Assembly: GCF_019192735.1 (NCBI RefSeq)
Contig: NZ_JAHTKP010000047.1
Location: 1 to 57,131 of the forward strand
DNA from: Kitasatospora aureofaciens
GTDB taxonomy: Bacteria > Actinomycetota > Actinomycetes > Streptomycetales > Streptomycetaceae
Length of the DNA: 57,131 nucleotides
Direction of reading: 5' to 3'
Part shown: positions 1 through 47,359 of the stretch, one piece after another
How the letters are laid out: every line of letters starts with the position of its first letter
Position numbering within the stretch: position 1 is the stretch's first letter
The notes under the pieces: model-generated
Seen by the model: only the letters and a program-made list of their open reading frames with translations
What the model was told of the DNA's origin: nothing
Database searches by the model: none
Translations under genes and position numbers: made by a program

Positions 1-8528
<8,528 letters not shown>

Positions 8529-8594
8529 CCCGTCCGCCGGCGCCACCGGACCGCGCACCCGTACCGCCCTTCCGAACTGCGAGGTTTCCCACCC

Positions 8595-39230
<30,636 letters not shown>

Positions 39231-39248
39231 GAACCGGTCCCCACCCCG

Positions 39249-39281
39249 CCGCAGGAGCCCGCACCCAGCGGGCTCCTGCGG
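39249..39281 (+). terminator. Rho-independent-type hairpin after the giant PKS
   Basis: A perfect 14-bp GC-rich stem (39249-39262 with 39268-39281) and a 5-base loop start 19 bases after the PKS stop codon. There is no T-run, which is normal for Streptomyces terminators. It should end the FscB-FscC transcript and isolate the methyltransferase gene. Confidence 0.85.
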
Positions 39282-39294
39282 CGTGTCCCATGCG

Positions 39295-39325
39295 TTGGCG
39301 CCAAGTCTGAATGCTCACCTAGCTT
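39295..39325 (+). promoter_or_regulatory. Weak candidate promoter for the methyltransferase gene
   Basis: TTGGCG (39295-39300) and TAGCTT (39320-39325) are separated by 19 bases, slightly longer than the usual 16-18. It lies just after the terminator and 65 bases before the GTG start, where a separate promoter would be needed. Sequence match only. Confidence 0.3.
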
Positions 39326-39390
39326 CCCCGGCCGCAGAGTTGGCGGCATTGTGCGGCCGCGAGTGCCGCACGGCGGACTGGGAGGCGACA

Positions 39391-40275
39391 GTGAGATCGA
39401 CGACACTCGGGGATCTGCTCGACGAGGCGGTCCCGATTCTGCGCGCGACGGCGCAGGCGGAAGCGCGGCGGGAGGTGGAGGAGCTGGCCGCGCGGGTGCT
39501 CGGGGTGGAGCCGGCGGAGCTGGACCGGGAGCGGGTGCTCGACGGCCGAGCGGTCCGCCGGCTACGGGACCTGGTGGGCAGACGAGCCGACGGGGTGCCG
39601 CTGGGGCACCTGACCGGACGGGCTGTGTTCGCGGGCCTCGAACTCGTGGTCGGACCGGGCGTGTTCGTGCCCCGGGTGCACAGCGAGCTGGTACTGGCGG
39701 CGGGCCGGGAGACCGTCGCGGGCATCGCCGGGCCGACGGTGGTGGACCTGTGTGCGGGGTCCGGCGCGATCGGGCTGGCCTTGGCCGCCGGGCGGCCGGA
39801 CGCGCAGGTGCACGCGGTCGAGTTCGATCCGGTCGCCGTGGACTTCGCCCGCCGCAACGCCGCCCGGCGCGCCGCTCTCGGGGACACCGCGGTCACGGTG
39901 CACGAGGGCGAGGCCACCCGGGCGGGTGCGCTGACCGGGCTGGACAGGCGGGTGGACCTGGTGCTGGCGAACCCGCCGTTCATGCCGGACGCGGCGGAGG
40001 TATCGGACGAGTTCGGCCGCTATCAGCCCCGGCAGGCGGTGTTCGGGGGCGCGGACGGTCTGCGGGTCGTCCGGCAGGTGGTGGAGGCCGCGGCGGGGCT
40101 GCTGCGCGCGGGCGGTGTGCTGGTCGTCGAGCACGGCCACCTTCACGGTGCGTCGGTGCCGGCGCTGCTGCGGGAGTCGGGGTGCTTCGCGGACGTGTCG
40201 TGCCGTCCGGACCACGACGGCTGGCCGCTGTACTCGGCGGCCGTCCGCACGGAAACCGGTGACCGTACCTCCTGA
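39391..40275 (+). CDS. PrmC/HemK-family SAM-dependent N-methyltransferase
   Basis: GTG 39391 was chosen because GGAGG (39381-39385) lies five bases upstream; longer versions would overlap the PKS and the terminator. The 294-residue product has the PrmC layout: helical N-terminal arm, PLGHLTG (70-76), PGVFVPRVHSE (89-99), SAM motif I DLCAGSGAIGLALA (119-132), acidic loop VEFDP (143-147), NPPFMP (194-199) and EHGHLHG (247-253). N/D-PPF/Y motifs mark methyltransferases of planar amide or exocyclic amino nitrogens. The PETE residues that follow IPR in true PrmC release-factor methylases are replaced by VHSE, so the substrate has probably changed. I do not recall this gene in candicidin/FR-008. 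N-methyl p-aminoacetophenone heptaenes such as partricin A exist, and methylation of the aromatic amine is the most attractive role. A stray PrmC paralogue or a resistance function remains possible. Confidence 0.8.
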   Translation: MRSTTLGDLLDEAVPILRATAQAEARREVEELAARVLGVEPAELDRERVLDGRAVRRLRDLVGRRADGVPLGHLTGRAVFAGLELVVGPGVFVPRVHSELVLAAGRETVAGIAGPTVVDLCAGSGAIGLALAAGRPDAQVHAVEFDPVAVDFARRNAARRAALGDTAVTVHEGEATRAGALTGLDRRVDLVLANPPFMPDAAEVSDEFGRYQPRQAVFGGADGLRVVRQVVEAAAGLLRAGGVLVVEHGHLHGASVPALLRESGCFADVSCRPDHDGWPLYSAAVRTETGDRTS

Positions 40276-40281
40276 CGGCGG

Positions 40282-40315
40282 CCGGCCCCCTTCCGCAGCG
40301 ACGGAAGGGGGCCGG
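40282..40315. terminator. Bidirectional hairpin terminator between convergent genes
   Basis: A perfect 14-bp stem (40282-40295 with 40302-40315) and 6-base loop fill the 51-base gap between the methyltransferase stop and the permease stop. It can serve both the plus-strand methyltransferase and the minus-strand export operon. Confidence 0.87.
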
Positions 40316-40326
40316 GCCGATGTGGG

Positions 40327-41175
40327 TCAGCGCGGCGTCAGCGGCCGGCGGAAGCCGAGGACCGCGAGGCCCGCGCCGACCGCCGCGAGCGCCGCGCCGA
40401 GCAGCAGCGCCGACACGGCGGTGCCCGTCCCGGGCAGGCCGAGGGCCAGCGCGCGCGTCGAGTCGATCGCGTACGTCAGCGGGTTGACCCGGGAGACCGC
40501 GGCGAGCCAGTCCGGCAGGTCGGCGGTCGGGACGTAGGCGCTGGAGGCGAACATCAGCGGCAGCACGGCGATGATCGCCAGGTTCTGGATCGGCTCGGCC
40601 CGGCGCAGCCAGGCCGCGGCGGCGATGAACACCCAGCCGAGTGCCCAGCTGATGAACAGGGTCAGCCCGACGGAGGCGGCGACCGCGGCGGCTCCGCCGC
40701 GCGGCGCGTAGCCGAGCACGGCGGTACCGAGCAGCAGGATGATCCCGGCCTGGACGGCGCCGCGCACCAGGGTGGTGAGGCTGCGGGCGATCAGCAGCGA
40801 GCTCGGCGCGACGGGCAGGCAGCGCAGCCGGGCGACGATGCCGTTCTGCAGGTCCTCGACCAGTCCGACCCCCGACTGGACGGCGGACTGCACGGCGTTG
40901 TCCACCAGGACGGCCGGGAGGACGAAGTCCAGGTACCGGACGCCCGGGGGGAAGTGCGGCGGGAGCCCCATCTTGCCGAAGACCTGGGTCAGCACCACGA
41001 GGGTGATCACGGGCTGCAGCAGCCCGAAGAGCAGGACGGCGGGGTCCGTCACCAGCGAGCGCAGCGACCGCCCGGTGAGGATCCGGACCTGGGTGAGCCG
41101 CGAACTGCCGCGCCAGGCGGGTGGCGCGGACGTCGGTGTGCGGGGCGGCCGGCTGGTGTCGAGCGTGGTGGTCAC
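40327..41175 (-). CDS. ABC-2 type permease, DrrB-like antibiotic exporter subunit
   Basis: Start GTG at 41175 overlaps the ATPase stop in a GTGA arrangement, and AAGGA lies eight bases upstream; a longer frame would run into the ATPase gene. The 282-residue product has about six hydrophobic segments, including LLFGLLQPVITLVVL near residue 50 and a C-terminal one rich in Ala, Gly and Leu. Between them is the ABC-2 signature region around VEDLQNGIVARLRCLPVAPS. It should form the membrane channel of a two-component exporter with the overlapping ATPase, moving finished polyene out of the cell. Its place at the end of the biosynthetic operon fits self-protection. Candicidin clusters carry a comparable ABC pair (fscTI/fscTII); I cannot say which symbol applies. 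Confidence 0.9.
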   Translation of the reverse strand: MTTTLDTSRPPRTPTSAPPAWRGSSRLTQVRILTGRSLRSLVTDPAVLLFGLLQPVITLVVLTQVFGKMGLPPHFPPGVRYLDFVLPAVLVDNAVQSAVQSGVGLVEDLQNGIVARLRCLPVAPSSLLIARSLTTLVRGAVQAGIILLLGTAVLGYAPRGGAAAVAASVGLTLFISWALGWVFIAAAAWLRRAEPIQNLAIIAVLPLMFASSAYVPTADLPDWLAAVSRVNPLTYAIDSTRALALGLPGTGTAVSALLLGAALAAVGAGLAVLGFRRPLTPR

Positions 41176-42179
41176 CGGGCGGGTCCTTCCGGGCGGTCGG
41201 GGCGGTGGGCCAGGGCGAGGTAGACGTCGTCCAGGCTGGGCTCGCCGAAGGAGAGTTCGGCGGCCTCGATGCCCACCCCGTCGAGGGCCCGGACCACGGC
41301 CGCGATGTCGCGGGTGGCCTCGATGGGGACGACCAGCGTGGCGTCCTCGCGGCCCGCGACCGGCGCCAGCCCGGCGCGGCGCAGCGCCTCGGCCGCGCGG
41401 GCCGGGTCGTCGGCGCCGTCGAGGACGACGGTGACGGTGCGCCGGCCCACCCGGGCCTTGAGTTCGGCGGGGGTGCCGCCGGCGATCACGGATCCGCCGG
41501 AGAGGACGGTGATCGAGTCGGCGAGCCGGTCCGCCTCCTCCAGGTACTGGGTGGTGAGCAGGACAGTGGTGCCCTCGGCCACCAGCCCTTCGACGATCTC
41601 CCACAGGCCGAGCCGGCTCACCGGGTCGAGGCCGGTGGTCGGCTCGTCGAGGAAGACCACCTCCGGGCGCCCGACCAGGCTCGCGGCCAGGTCGAGGCGG
41701 CGGCGCAGGCCGCCGGAGTAGCCGCGGGCGGGCCGGGTGGCGACGTGCCCGAGCTTGAAAAGGTCCAGCAGCTCGTCGGCCCGGGCGCGGGCGGCGCGGC
41801 GGCCGGCCCCGAGCAGCCCGGCGAGCAGGACGAGGTTGTCGCGCCCGCTGAGCCGTCCGTCGACGGTGGCGTACTGGCCGGTGAGGCCGATCCGCCGGCG
41901 GACCTCCGCGGGCCGGCGGCGGACGTCGTACCCGGCGACGGCGGCCCGGCCGGAGGTGGGCGCCAGGGCGGTGGTGAGGACGCCGACGAGGGTGGTCTTG
42001 CCGGCGCCGTTGTGGCCGAGCAGGGCGAGGACGCTGCCCCGGCGGACGGTGAGGCTGACCGCGTCGAGCGCGCGGACGGTGCCGAAGGTCATGCCGACGT
42101 CGACCGCCTCGATCACGATGTCGTCGGCGCCCGGACGAGCGCCCGGGTGCGAGGGCGGAGCAGGAGTACGGCCGGTCAT
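41172..42179 (-). CDS. ABC transporter ATP-binding protein, DrrA family
   Basis: ATG 42179 has GGAG eight bases upstream and follows the FscA-like PKS stop by 52 bases. The 335-residue protein has Walker A GHNGAGKT (55-62), signature YSGG (154-157), Walker B VVFLDE (174-179) and the switch TTQYLEEAD (209-217), where Gln stands for the usual His, as is typical of DrrA-type drug exporters. The C-terminal 100 residues form the extra domain of this family, with a GEPSLDDVYLAL end. It supplies ATP hydrolysis to the translationally coupled permease for export of the macrolide. Confidence 0.93.
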   Translation of the reverse strand: MTGRTPAPPSHPGARPGADDIVIEAVDVGMTFGTVRALDAVSLTVRRGSVLALLGHNGAGKTTLVGVLTTALAPTSGRAAVAGYDVRRRPAEVRRRIGLTGQYATVDGRLSGRDNLVLLAGLLGAGRRAARARADELLDLFKLGHVATRPARGYSGGLRRRLDLAASLVGRPEVVFLDEPTTGLDPVSRLGLWEIVEGLVAEGTTVLLTTQYLEEADRLADSITVLSGGSVIAGGTPAELKARVGRRTVTVVLDGADDPARAAEALRRAGLAPVAGREDATLVVPIEATRDIAAVVRALDGVGIEAAELSFGEPSLDDVYLALAHRPDRPEGPAR

Positions 42180-42231
42180 GGGCGGGTCTCCGAGCGGCGG
42201 TTGGTGGGGTGGGACGGGCGGTTCGGGCGCC

Positions 42232-45200
42232 TCAGTCGACGGCGTCCATCAGGCGGAACAGCTCCTCGTCGGTGGCCGTGTCGAGCTCCGGGCCGGGGAC
42301 GCGGCGCGCCGGGGCGGCCGGCGGGGCGCAGCGCTGGGCGAGGTCGCGGAGCCGGGCGGCGGTGGCCGGGTCGACGGGCGTTCCGGCCGCGAGCAGGTCG
42401 GCCAGCCGCTCGACCAGCTCGGCCGCCGTGCCCGGCTGCCCGGCGGGACGGGCGATGCAGCCGCGCAGGACGCGGACCACGGCGTGCGGCGACGGGTGGT
42501 CGAACACCAGGGTTGCGGGGAGCGCGCTGCCGGTCGCGGCGGCGATCCGCTCGCGCAGTTCGATCGCGTTCACGGAGTTGATGCCGAGGTCCGCGAAGGC
42601 CTGCGCGGCGTCCAGCTCGGCGGCGGTCCGTCCGAGCACGGCCGCGGTCTCCGCCAGGACCAGCGTCAGGAGGACGGCGTCGCGTTCCTCGGCGCCCGCC
42701 GTCGCGAGGCGCTCGGCGAGAGGAGCCGACGGGGCGTCGGCGGGCGCCAGCACCGGCAGCGGAGCCTGCGCGGCCAGCCAGTACGTCTGCCGCTGGAACG
42801 GATAGGTCGGCAGCGGCACCGGCCCGGTCCCGGGCAGGACGGCGTCCCAGTTCACCGGCACGCCGTGCAGGTGCAGCCGCGCCACGGCGGCGAGCGCACC
42901 CCGGGTCTCGTCCCCGTCGGCCGATCCGGTGGCGATCACGGCGGCGGACGGCCGCCGTCCGCCGGGCCCGGCCAGGCATTCCCCGACCATCGGCGCGAGC
43001 GCGGCGGCGGGGCCGAGCTCCACGTAGGCGTCGACCCGTTCGCGGCGCAGCTGCTCGACGGTGTCCCGGAACCGGACCGGTTCGCGGACCTGCCGCACCC
43101 AGTAGCCGGGGTCGCAGGCATCGTCCCCGGTGAGGAGGCGGCCGGTGACCCCGGAGACCAGGGGAACGGCGGGCGCGGTGAAGGACAGCCGGGCCGCCAC
43201 CGCCCGGAACTCGGCCAGCATCGGTTCCAGCAGCGGGGAGTGGAAGGCGTGCGAGACGCGCAGCCGGGTCGTGCGCCGGTCGGCGAAGCGGGCCTCGATC
43301 GCCGCGACGGCGTCCTCGGTGCCCGAGACGACCACTGAGGACGGGCCGTTCACCGCCGCGATCGAGACGAACTCACCCAGGAGCGGCCGGACTTCGTCCT
43401 CCGTCGCCTGCACGGCGAGCATGGCGCCACCGGCCGGCAGGGCCTGCATGAGCCGGCCCCGGGCGGCGACCAGGGTGCAGGCGTCCGCGAGGGAGAGCAC
43501 CCCGGCCACCTGGGCGGCGGCGATCTCGCCGACGGAGTGCCCGGCCAGCAGGTCGGGCCGCACGCCCCAGGAGGCGAAGAGCCGGTGCAGCGCGACCTCG
43601 TGGGCGAACAGCGCGGGCTGCGCGTACTCCGTCCGGTCCAGCAAGGGACCGGGCTCAGCCCACAGGACGGAGATCAGCGGCCGGTCGAGCAAGGAGTCGA
43701 GGGCGGCGCACACCTCCTCCAGGGAAGCCCTGAACTCCGGGAAGGCACTGGCGAGTTCACGGCCCATCCCGGGCCGCTGGCTGCCCTGCCCGGCGAATAC
43801 GAATGCGAGCCGGCCGCCGCCGTCGCGCCGGCCCGCCACCGGGGCGACCGGCGAGGGCGATCCGGCGGCGAACTGCCGCAGCGCGGTGAGGACTTCGCCA
43901 CGGTTCGCGCCGACCAAAAGCGCCCGGTGCCCGTGGACGGCCCGGGTGGTGGCCAGGGCGCGGGCGAGATCGGGCAGGGCGTACTCCGGGTGCGCGGCAG
44001 CATGTTCGGCCAGCCGTCCGGCCTGGGCCCGCAGGGCAGGCTCGCTGCGCGCGGAGAGCACCAGCGGCACCGGCCCGCCCTCGGCGGCACCGGCGCTTAC
44101 GGGCGCGGGCGCCTCCTCCAGGACGACATGGGCGTTGGTCCCGCTGATCCCGAACGAGGACACTCCCGCCCGCCGCGCCCGCCCGGCCTCCCTCGGCCAC
44201 GGCCGGGCCTCGGTGAGCAGCCGGACCGCGCCCGAGGACCAGTCCACCCGGGTGGTGGGCTCGGTGACGTGCAGTGTGCGTGGCAGCAGGCCGTGGTGCA
44301 GCGCCTGGACCGTCTTGATCACCCCGGCGACCCCGGCCGCCGCCTGGGCGTGCCCGATGTTGGACTTCACGGATCCCAGCCAGAGCGGCCGGTCCGCCGG
44401 CCGTTCGCGTCCGTGGACGGCCAGCAGGGCCTGCGCCTCGATCGGGTCGCCCAGCGCCGTCCCGGTGCCGTGGGCCTCGACGGCGTCCACGTCTGCGGGG
44501 GCGAGCCCGGCGTCGGCGAGCGCGCGCCGGACGACCCGCTGCTGCGCGGGGCCGTTGGGCGCGGTGATGCCGTTCGAGGCGCCGTCCTGGTTGACGGCCG
44601 AGCCCCGGACGAGCGCGAGCACCGGGTGCCCGTTGCGCCGGGCGTCGCTCAGCCGCTCCAGGACGAGCAGCCCCGCGCCCTCCGCCCAGGCCGCGCCGTC
44701 GGCGTCGTCCGAGAAGGCCTTGCAGCGGCCGTCCGGGGCCAGCCCGCGCAGCCGGGAGAACTCGACGAAGGACGCCGGGGTGGCCATCACCGCGACGCCG
44801 CCGGCCAGGGCGAGCGAGGACTCGCCCGAGCACAGCGAGCGGCAGGCCAGGTGCAGGGCGACCAGCGAGGACGAGCAGGCGGTGTCCACCGTCAGGGCCG
44901 GGCCCTCGAAGCCGAAGCAGTACGAGATCCGCCCGGCCAGCGCGCTGCCGGCCGTGCCGATCCCGAGCAGTCCCTCCAGCTCTGCCGGGGCCCCGGCGCC
45001 CGGGCGGGCGCCGTAGTCGTGGTACATCGCGCCGGTGAACACCCCGGTGCGGCTGCCGTGCAGCCCGGTCGGGTCGATCCCGGCGTGCTCCAGCGCCTCC
45101 CACGCGGTCTCCAGCAGCAGCCGCTGCTGCGGGTCGGCGGCCAGGGCCTCGCGCGGCGAGAAGCCGAAGAAGGCGGCGTCGAACCGACCGGCGTCGGGCA

Positions 45201-47319
45201 GGAAGCCGCCCTTGCGGACGTATGAGGTGCCCGGGTGCTCCGGATCGTCGTGGAACAGGCCGTCCAGGTCCCAGCCGCGGTCGTCGGGGAACCCGGAGGC
45301 GGTGTGGATGCCGTCGGCGACCAGCGCCCACAGGTCGTCGGGCGAGGCGATCCCGCCGGGCAGCCGGCAGGCCATGCCGACGATGGCCACCGGTTCGTCG
45401 AAGGCAACCGCAGCGTCCTCGTCCGGCTGGTCCGGGGCCGACCCGGACAGCAGGCGGGCGACCGCCGCCGGGTTCGGGTGGTCGAAGCCGAGGCTCACCG
45501 GGAGCGGCCGTCCGGTGGCCTCTGCCAGCAGGTTCCGCAGCCGGATGGTGCGCACCGAGTCCAGCCCGTACGCCCGGAACGCGGTCTCCGCCCCGATCGG
45601 CTCCTCCTCGGGGCCGCGGCCCATGACCTCGGCCGCGCAGGAGCGCACCAGGTCGAGCGCGTCGCCGTACCCGAGCGGGGCCGGGCCTTCCGCCGGGGTG
45701 CCGGCTGCCGCGTCCGAGGCCACCAGCTCCTCCAGCGCCCGCCGGTGGAGCTTGCCGGCCGGGGTGCGCGGCAGGTCGTCGACGGTCACCAGCTCCAGCG
45801 GGACCTTGTACTCGGCGACCTCGCGCTCCCGCAGGAACGCCGTCACCGCCCGGAGCCCGATCGCCGGGTCGGCCCGGCGGGTGAGCACCAGGCACGGGAT
45901 CTCGCCGAGCCGTTCGTCCGCCCGGCCGACGACGGCGAGCGGGCCGATGCCCGGCAGGGCGGCCAGCACCTCCTGGACCTCGGTCGCGTCGAACTTCCGC
46001 CCGCCCACGTTGATCAGCTCCGCCGACCGGCCGTGGAAGCGGACCAGCCCGTCTTCGTCCACGCTCGCCCGGTCGCCGGTGCGCAGCCAGCCGTCCGGGG
46101 TCATCGCGGCGCGGGTCAGCTCGGGCTCCCGGTAGTAGCCGCGGAACATGCTCGGGCTGCGGTACTGGAGGTCGCCGGCCTCGCCCGCGGGCAGCTCCTG
46201 CCCGTCCTCGGCGACGATCCGGACCTGCGCGCCGCTGGTCGGCCGGCCGACGCTGCGCACGGCCGCCCCGGCCGGGTCACCCGCCGGGGTCCGGGTCCCG
46301 GTGCCCAGTTCGGACATGCCCCAGACCACCACCAGCTCGCCGCCGAGCGCCGCCCGGACGTCCGCCGCCAGCGCGGCGGGTATCGCCGCACCGGCGGTGC
46401 GCACCTCGTACGGGCGGAAGCCGGCCGGCTGCCCGCTGCGGGCCAGGGCGGCGACGACGTCGTGCAGTTGCGCCGGGACGGCGAAGACCGCGCTGGGCCC
46501 GGTGCGCCGGGCGAGGGCGAGGAAGCGGTCCGGGTCCCAACTGCGCAGCAGCACCTGCCGGCAGGCCCGGAACAGCGCGGTGTGCAGGGATTGCAGGCCG
46601 AACAGGTGGGTGAGCGGACAGGCCGTCAGGATCGCCCCGGCGAAGGCCGGGCCGCCCTCCTCCGCGACGGGCGCGGTGTTGGAGAGCAGCCCGTCGTGGC
46701 TGTGCAGGCAGATCTTCGGCCGGGCCGAGGTGGTGCCGGAGGAGGGGATCAGGACCAGCGGCTGCTCCGGCCGCACCTCGACCGGGTGCGGCTCGTGGCC
46801 GGCCCAGGCGGCCGACTCGCGTTCCAGGGAGTGGACCCGCGGCGACTGCGGCAGCTCGTCCGGATCCCCCGCGACCAGCGCCGTCCGCAGCGACGGCACC
46901 GCCGCCAGCAGGTCCGGCGCCGTCCCCGCCGCCTCCGGCCCGAGCAGGACCGCCACCGGGTCCACCCGGGCCAGCAGGGCCCGGACGTCGGCGGCGCCGT
47001 GTCCGGCGTGCACCGGCAGCATGACCGCGCCGATCGTGGCGACGGCCACGTGCGCGGTCGGGTACTCCCGACAGTTCGGCAGCTGGACCGCGACCACGTC
47101 GCCCGGGCCGACACCCAGCTCCTGGAGCGCCCGGGCCAGCGCGGCCACCTCGGCCCGCCACTGGGCCCAGGTGAGCTCGCGGTCCCCGTCGACCAGGGCC
47201 ACGGCGTCCGGCGCGCTGCGCACCGCCGCCGCGAACACGCCCGGCAGGGTGTGGCCGCCCAGGGCCCCGGGCGAGCCCGCGGCCGGATCGATCGCGTAGT
47301 TCTTGCGGTGGACGGACAC
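42232..47319 (-). CDS. fscA: Loading PKS: aryl AMP-ligase/ACP starter unit plus module 1 (FscA-like)
   Basis: I place the start at GTG 47319, which has GGAG five bases upstream; the in-frame GTG at 47325 has no clear ribosome site, and longer versions run into pabAB. The 1,695-residue protein begins with an acyl-AMP ligase (to about 520: SSGTTSARPK near 193, GWLRTGD, GKLHRR). An ACP follows (Ser about 588 in GLDSV), then KS (Cys about 815), AT (GHSVG about 1260, HAFH about 1357, so malonyl-CoA) and a second ACP (Ser about 1582 in INSV). It ends in an acidic docking tail (TDEELFRLMDAVD). This matches FscA of candicidin: p-aminobenzoate is adenylated, loaded and extended once. With no KR, the first carbonyl stays as the aryl ketone of p-aminoacetophenone. 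The pabAB gene directly upstream supports the starter assignment. Its docking partner, the N-terminus of the FscB-like PKS, is outside the window. Confidence 0.93.
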   Translation of the reverse strand: MSVHRKNYAIDPAAGSPGALGGHTLPGVFAAAVRSAPDAVALVDGDRELTWAQWRAEVAALARALQELGVGPGDVVAVQLPNCREYPTAHVAVATIGAVMLPVHAGHGAADVRALLARVDPVAVLLGPEAAGTAPDLLAAVPSLRTALVAGDPDELPQSPRVHSLERESAAWAGHEPHPVEVRPEQPLVLIPSSGTTSARPKICLHSHDGLLSNTAPVAEEGGPAFAGAILTACPLTHLFGLQSLHTALFRACRQVLLRSWDPDRFLALARRTGPSAVFAVPAQLHDVVAALARSGQPAGFRPYEVRTAGAAIPAALAADVRAALGGELVVVWGMSELGTGTRTPAGDPAGAAVRSVGRPTSGAQVRIVAEDGQELPAGEAGDLQYRSPSMFRGYYREPELTRAAMTPDGWLRTGDRASVDEDGLVRFHGRSAELINVGGRKFDATEVQEVLAALPGIGPLAVVGRADERLGEIPCLVLTRRADPAIGLRAVTAFLREREVAEYKVPLELVTVDDLPRTPAGKLHRRALEELVASDAAAGTPAEGPAPLGYGDALDLVRSCAAEVMGRGPEEEPIGAETAFRAYGLDSVRTIRLRNLLAEATGRPLPVSLGFDHPNPAAVARLLSGSAPDQPDEDAAVAFDEPVAIVGMACRLPGGIASPDDLWALVADGIHTASGFPDDRGWDLDGLFHDDPEHPGTSYVRKGGFLPDAGRFDAAFFGFSPREALAADPQQRLLLETAWEALEHAGIDPTGLHGSRTGVFTGAMYHDYGARPGAGAPAELEGLLGIGTAGSALAGRISYCFGFEGPALTVDTACSSSLVALHLACRSLCSGESSLALAGGVAVMATPASFVEFSRLRGLAPDGRCKAFSDDADGAAWAEGAGLLVLERLSDARRNGHPVLALVRGSAVNQDGASNGITAPNGPAQQRVVRRALADAGLAPADVDAVEAHGTGTALGDPIEAQALLAVHGRERPADRPLWLGSVKSNIGHAQAAAGVAGVIKTVQALHHGLLPRTLHVTEPTTRVDWSSGAVRLLTEARPWPREAGRARRAGVSSFGISGTNAHVVLEEAPAPVSAGAAEGGPVPLVLSARSEPALRAQAGRLAEHAAAHPEYALPDLARALATTRAVHGHRALLVGANRGEVLTALRQFAAGSPSPVAPVAGRRDGGGRLAFVFAGQGSQRPGMGRELASAFPEFRASLEEVCAALDSLLDRPLISVLWAEPGPLLDRTEYAQPALFAHEVALHRLFASWGVRPDLLAGHSVGEIAAAQVAGVLSLADACTLVAARGRLMQALPAGGAMLAVQATEDEVRPLLGEFVSIAAVNGPSSVVVSGTEDAVAAIEARFADRRTTRLRVSHAFHSPLLEPMLAEFRAVAARLSFTAPAVPLVSGVTGRLLTGDDACDPGYWVRQVREPVRFRDTVEQLRRERVDAYVELGPAAALAPMVGECLAGPGGRRPSAAVIATGSADGDETRGALAAVARLHLHGVPVNWDAVLPGTGPVPLPTYPFQRQTYWLAAQAPLPVLAPADAPSAPLAERLATAGAEERDAVLLTLVLAETAAVLGRTAAELDAAQAFADLGINSVNAIELRERIAAATGSALPATLVFDHPSPHAVVRVLRGCIARPAGQPGTAAELVERLADLLAAGTPVDPATAARLRDLAQRCAPPAAPARRVPGPELDTATDEELFRLMDAVD
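42440..45405 (-). other. PKS module 1: KS-AT(malonyl)-ACP
   Basis: KS with TACSSS (Cys codon at 44877-44875), AHGTGT and NIGHAQAA. AT with HAFH. The ACP follows directly, with no KR, DH or ER. The unit therefore leaves the aryl ketone unreduced. The half of the AT from about 43500 to 43230 is much closer to the ATs of modules 5-10 than is its other half. Confidence 0.87.
45450..47319 (-). other. Starter loading unit: AMP-ligase (CoL) and ACP
   Basis: AMP-ligase core motifs are intact: SSGTTSARPK, VVWGMSELG, GWLRTGDRAS and the catalytic Lys in RTPAGKLHRR. An ACP with GLDSV follows. There is no starter AT or KSQ, so the starter enters as a free acid activated with ATP. p-Aminobenzoate is inferred from the adjacent pabAB gene. 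Confidence 0.87.
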
Positions 47320-47359
47320 CTTCACTCCCGAGGGGTCGCTGGGGCTGCCGCAGCCATCC

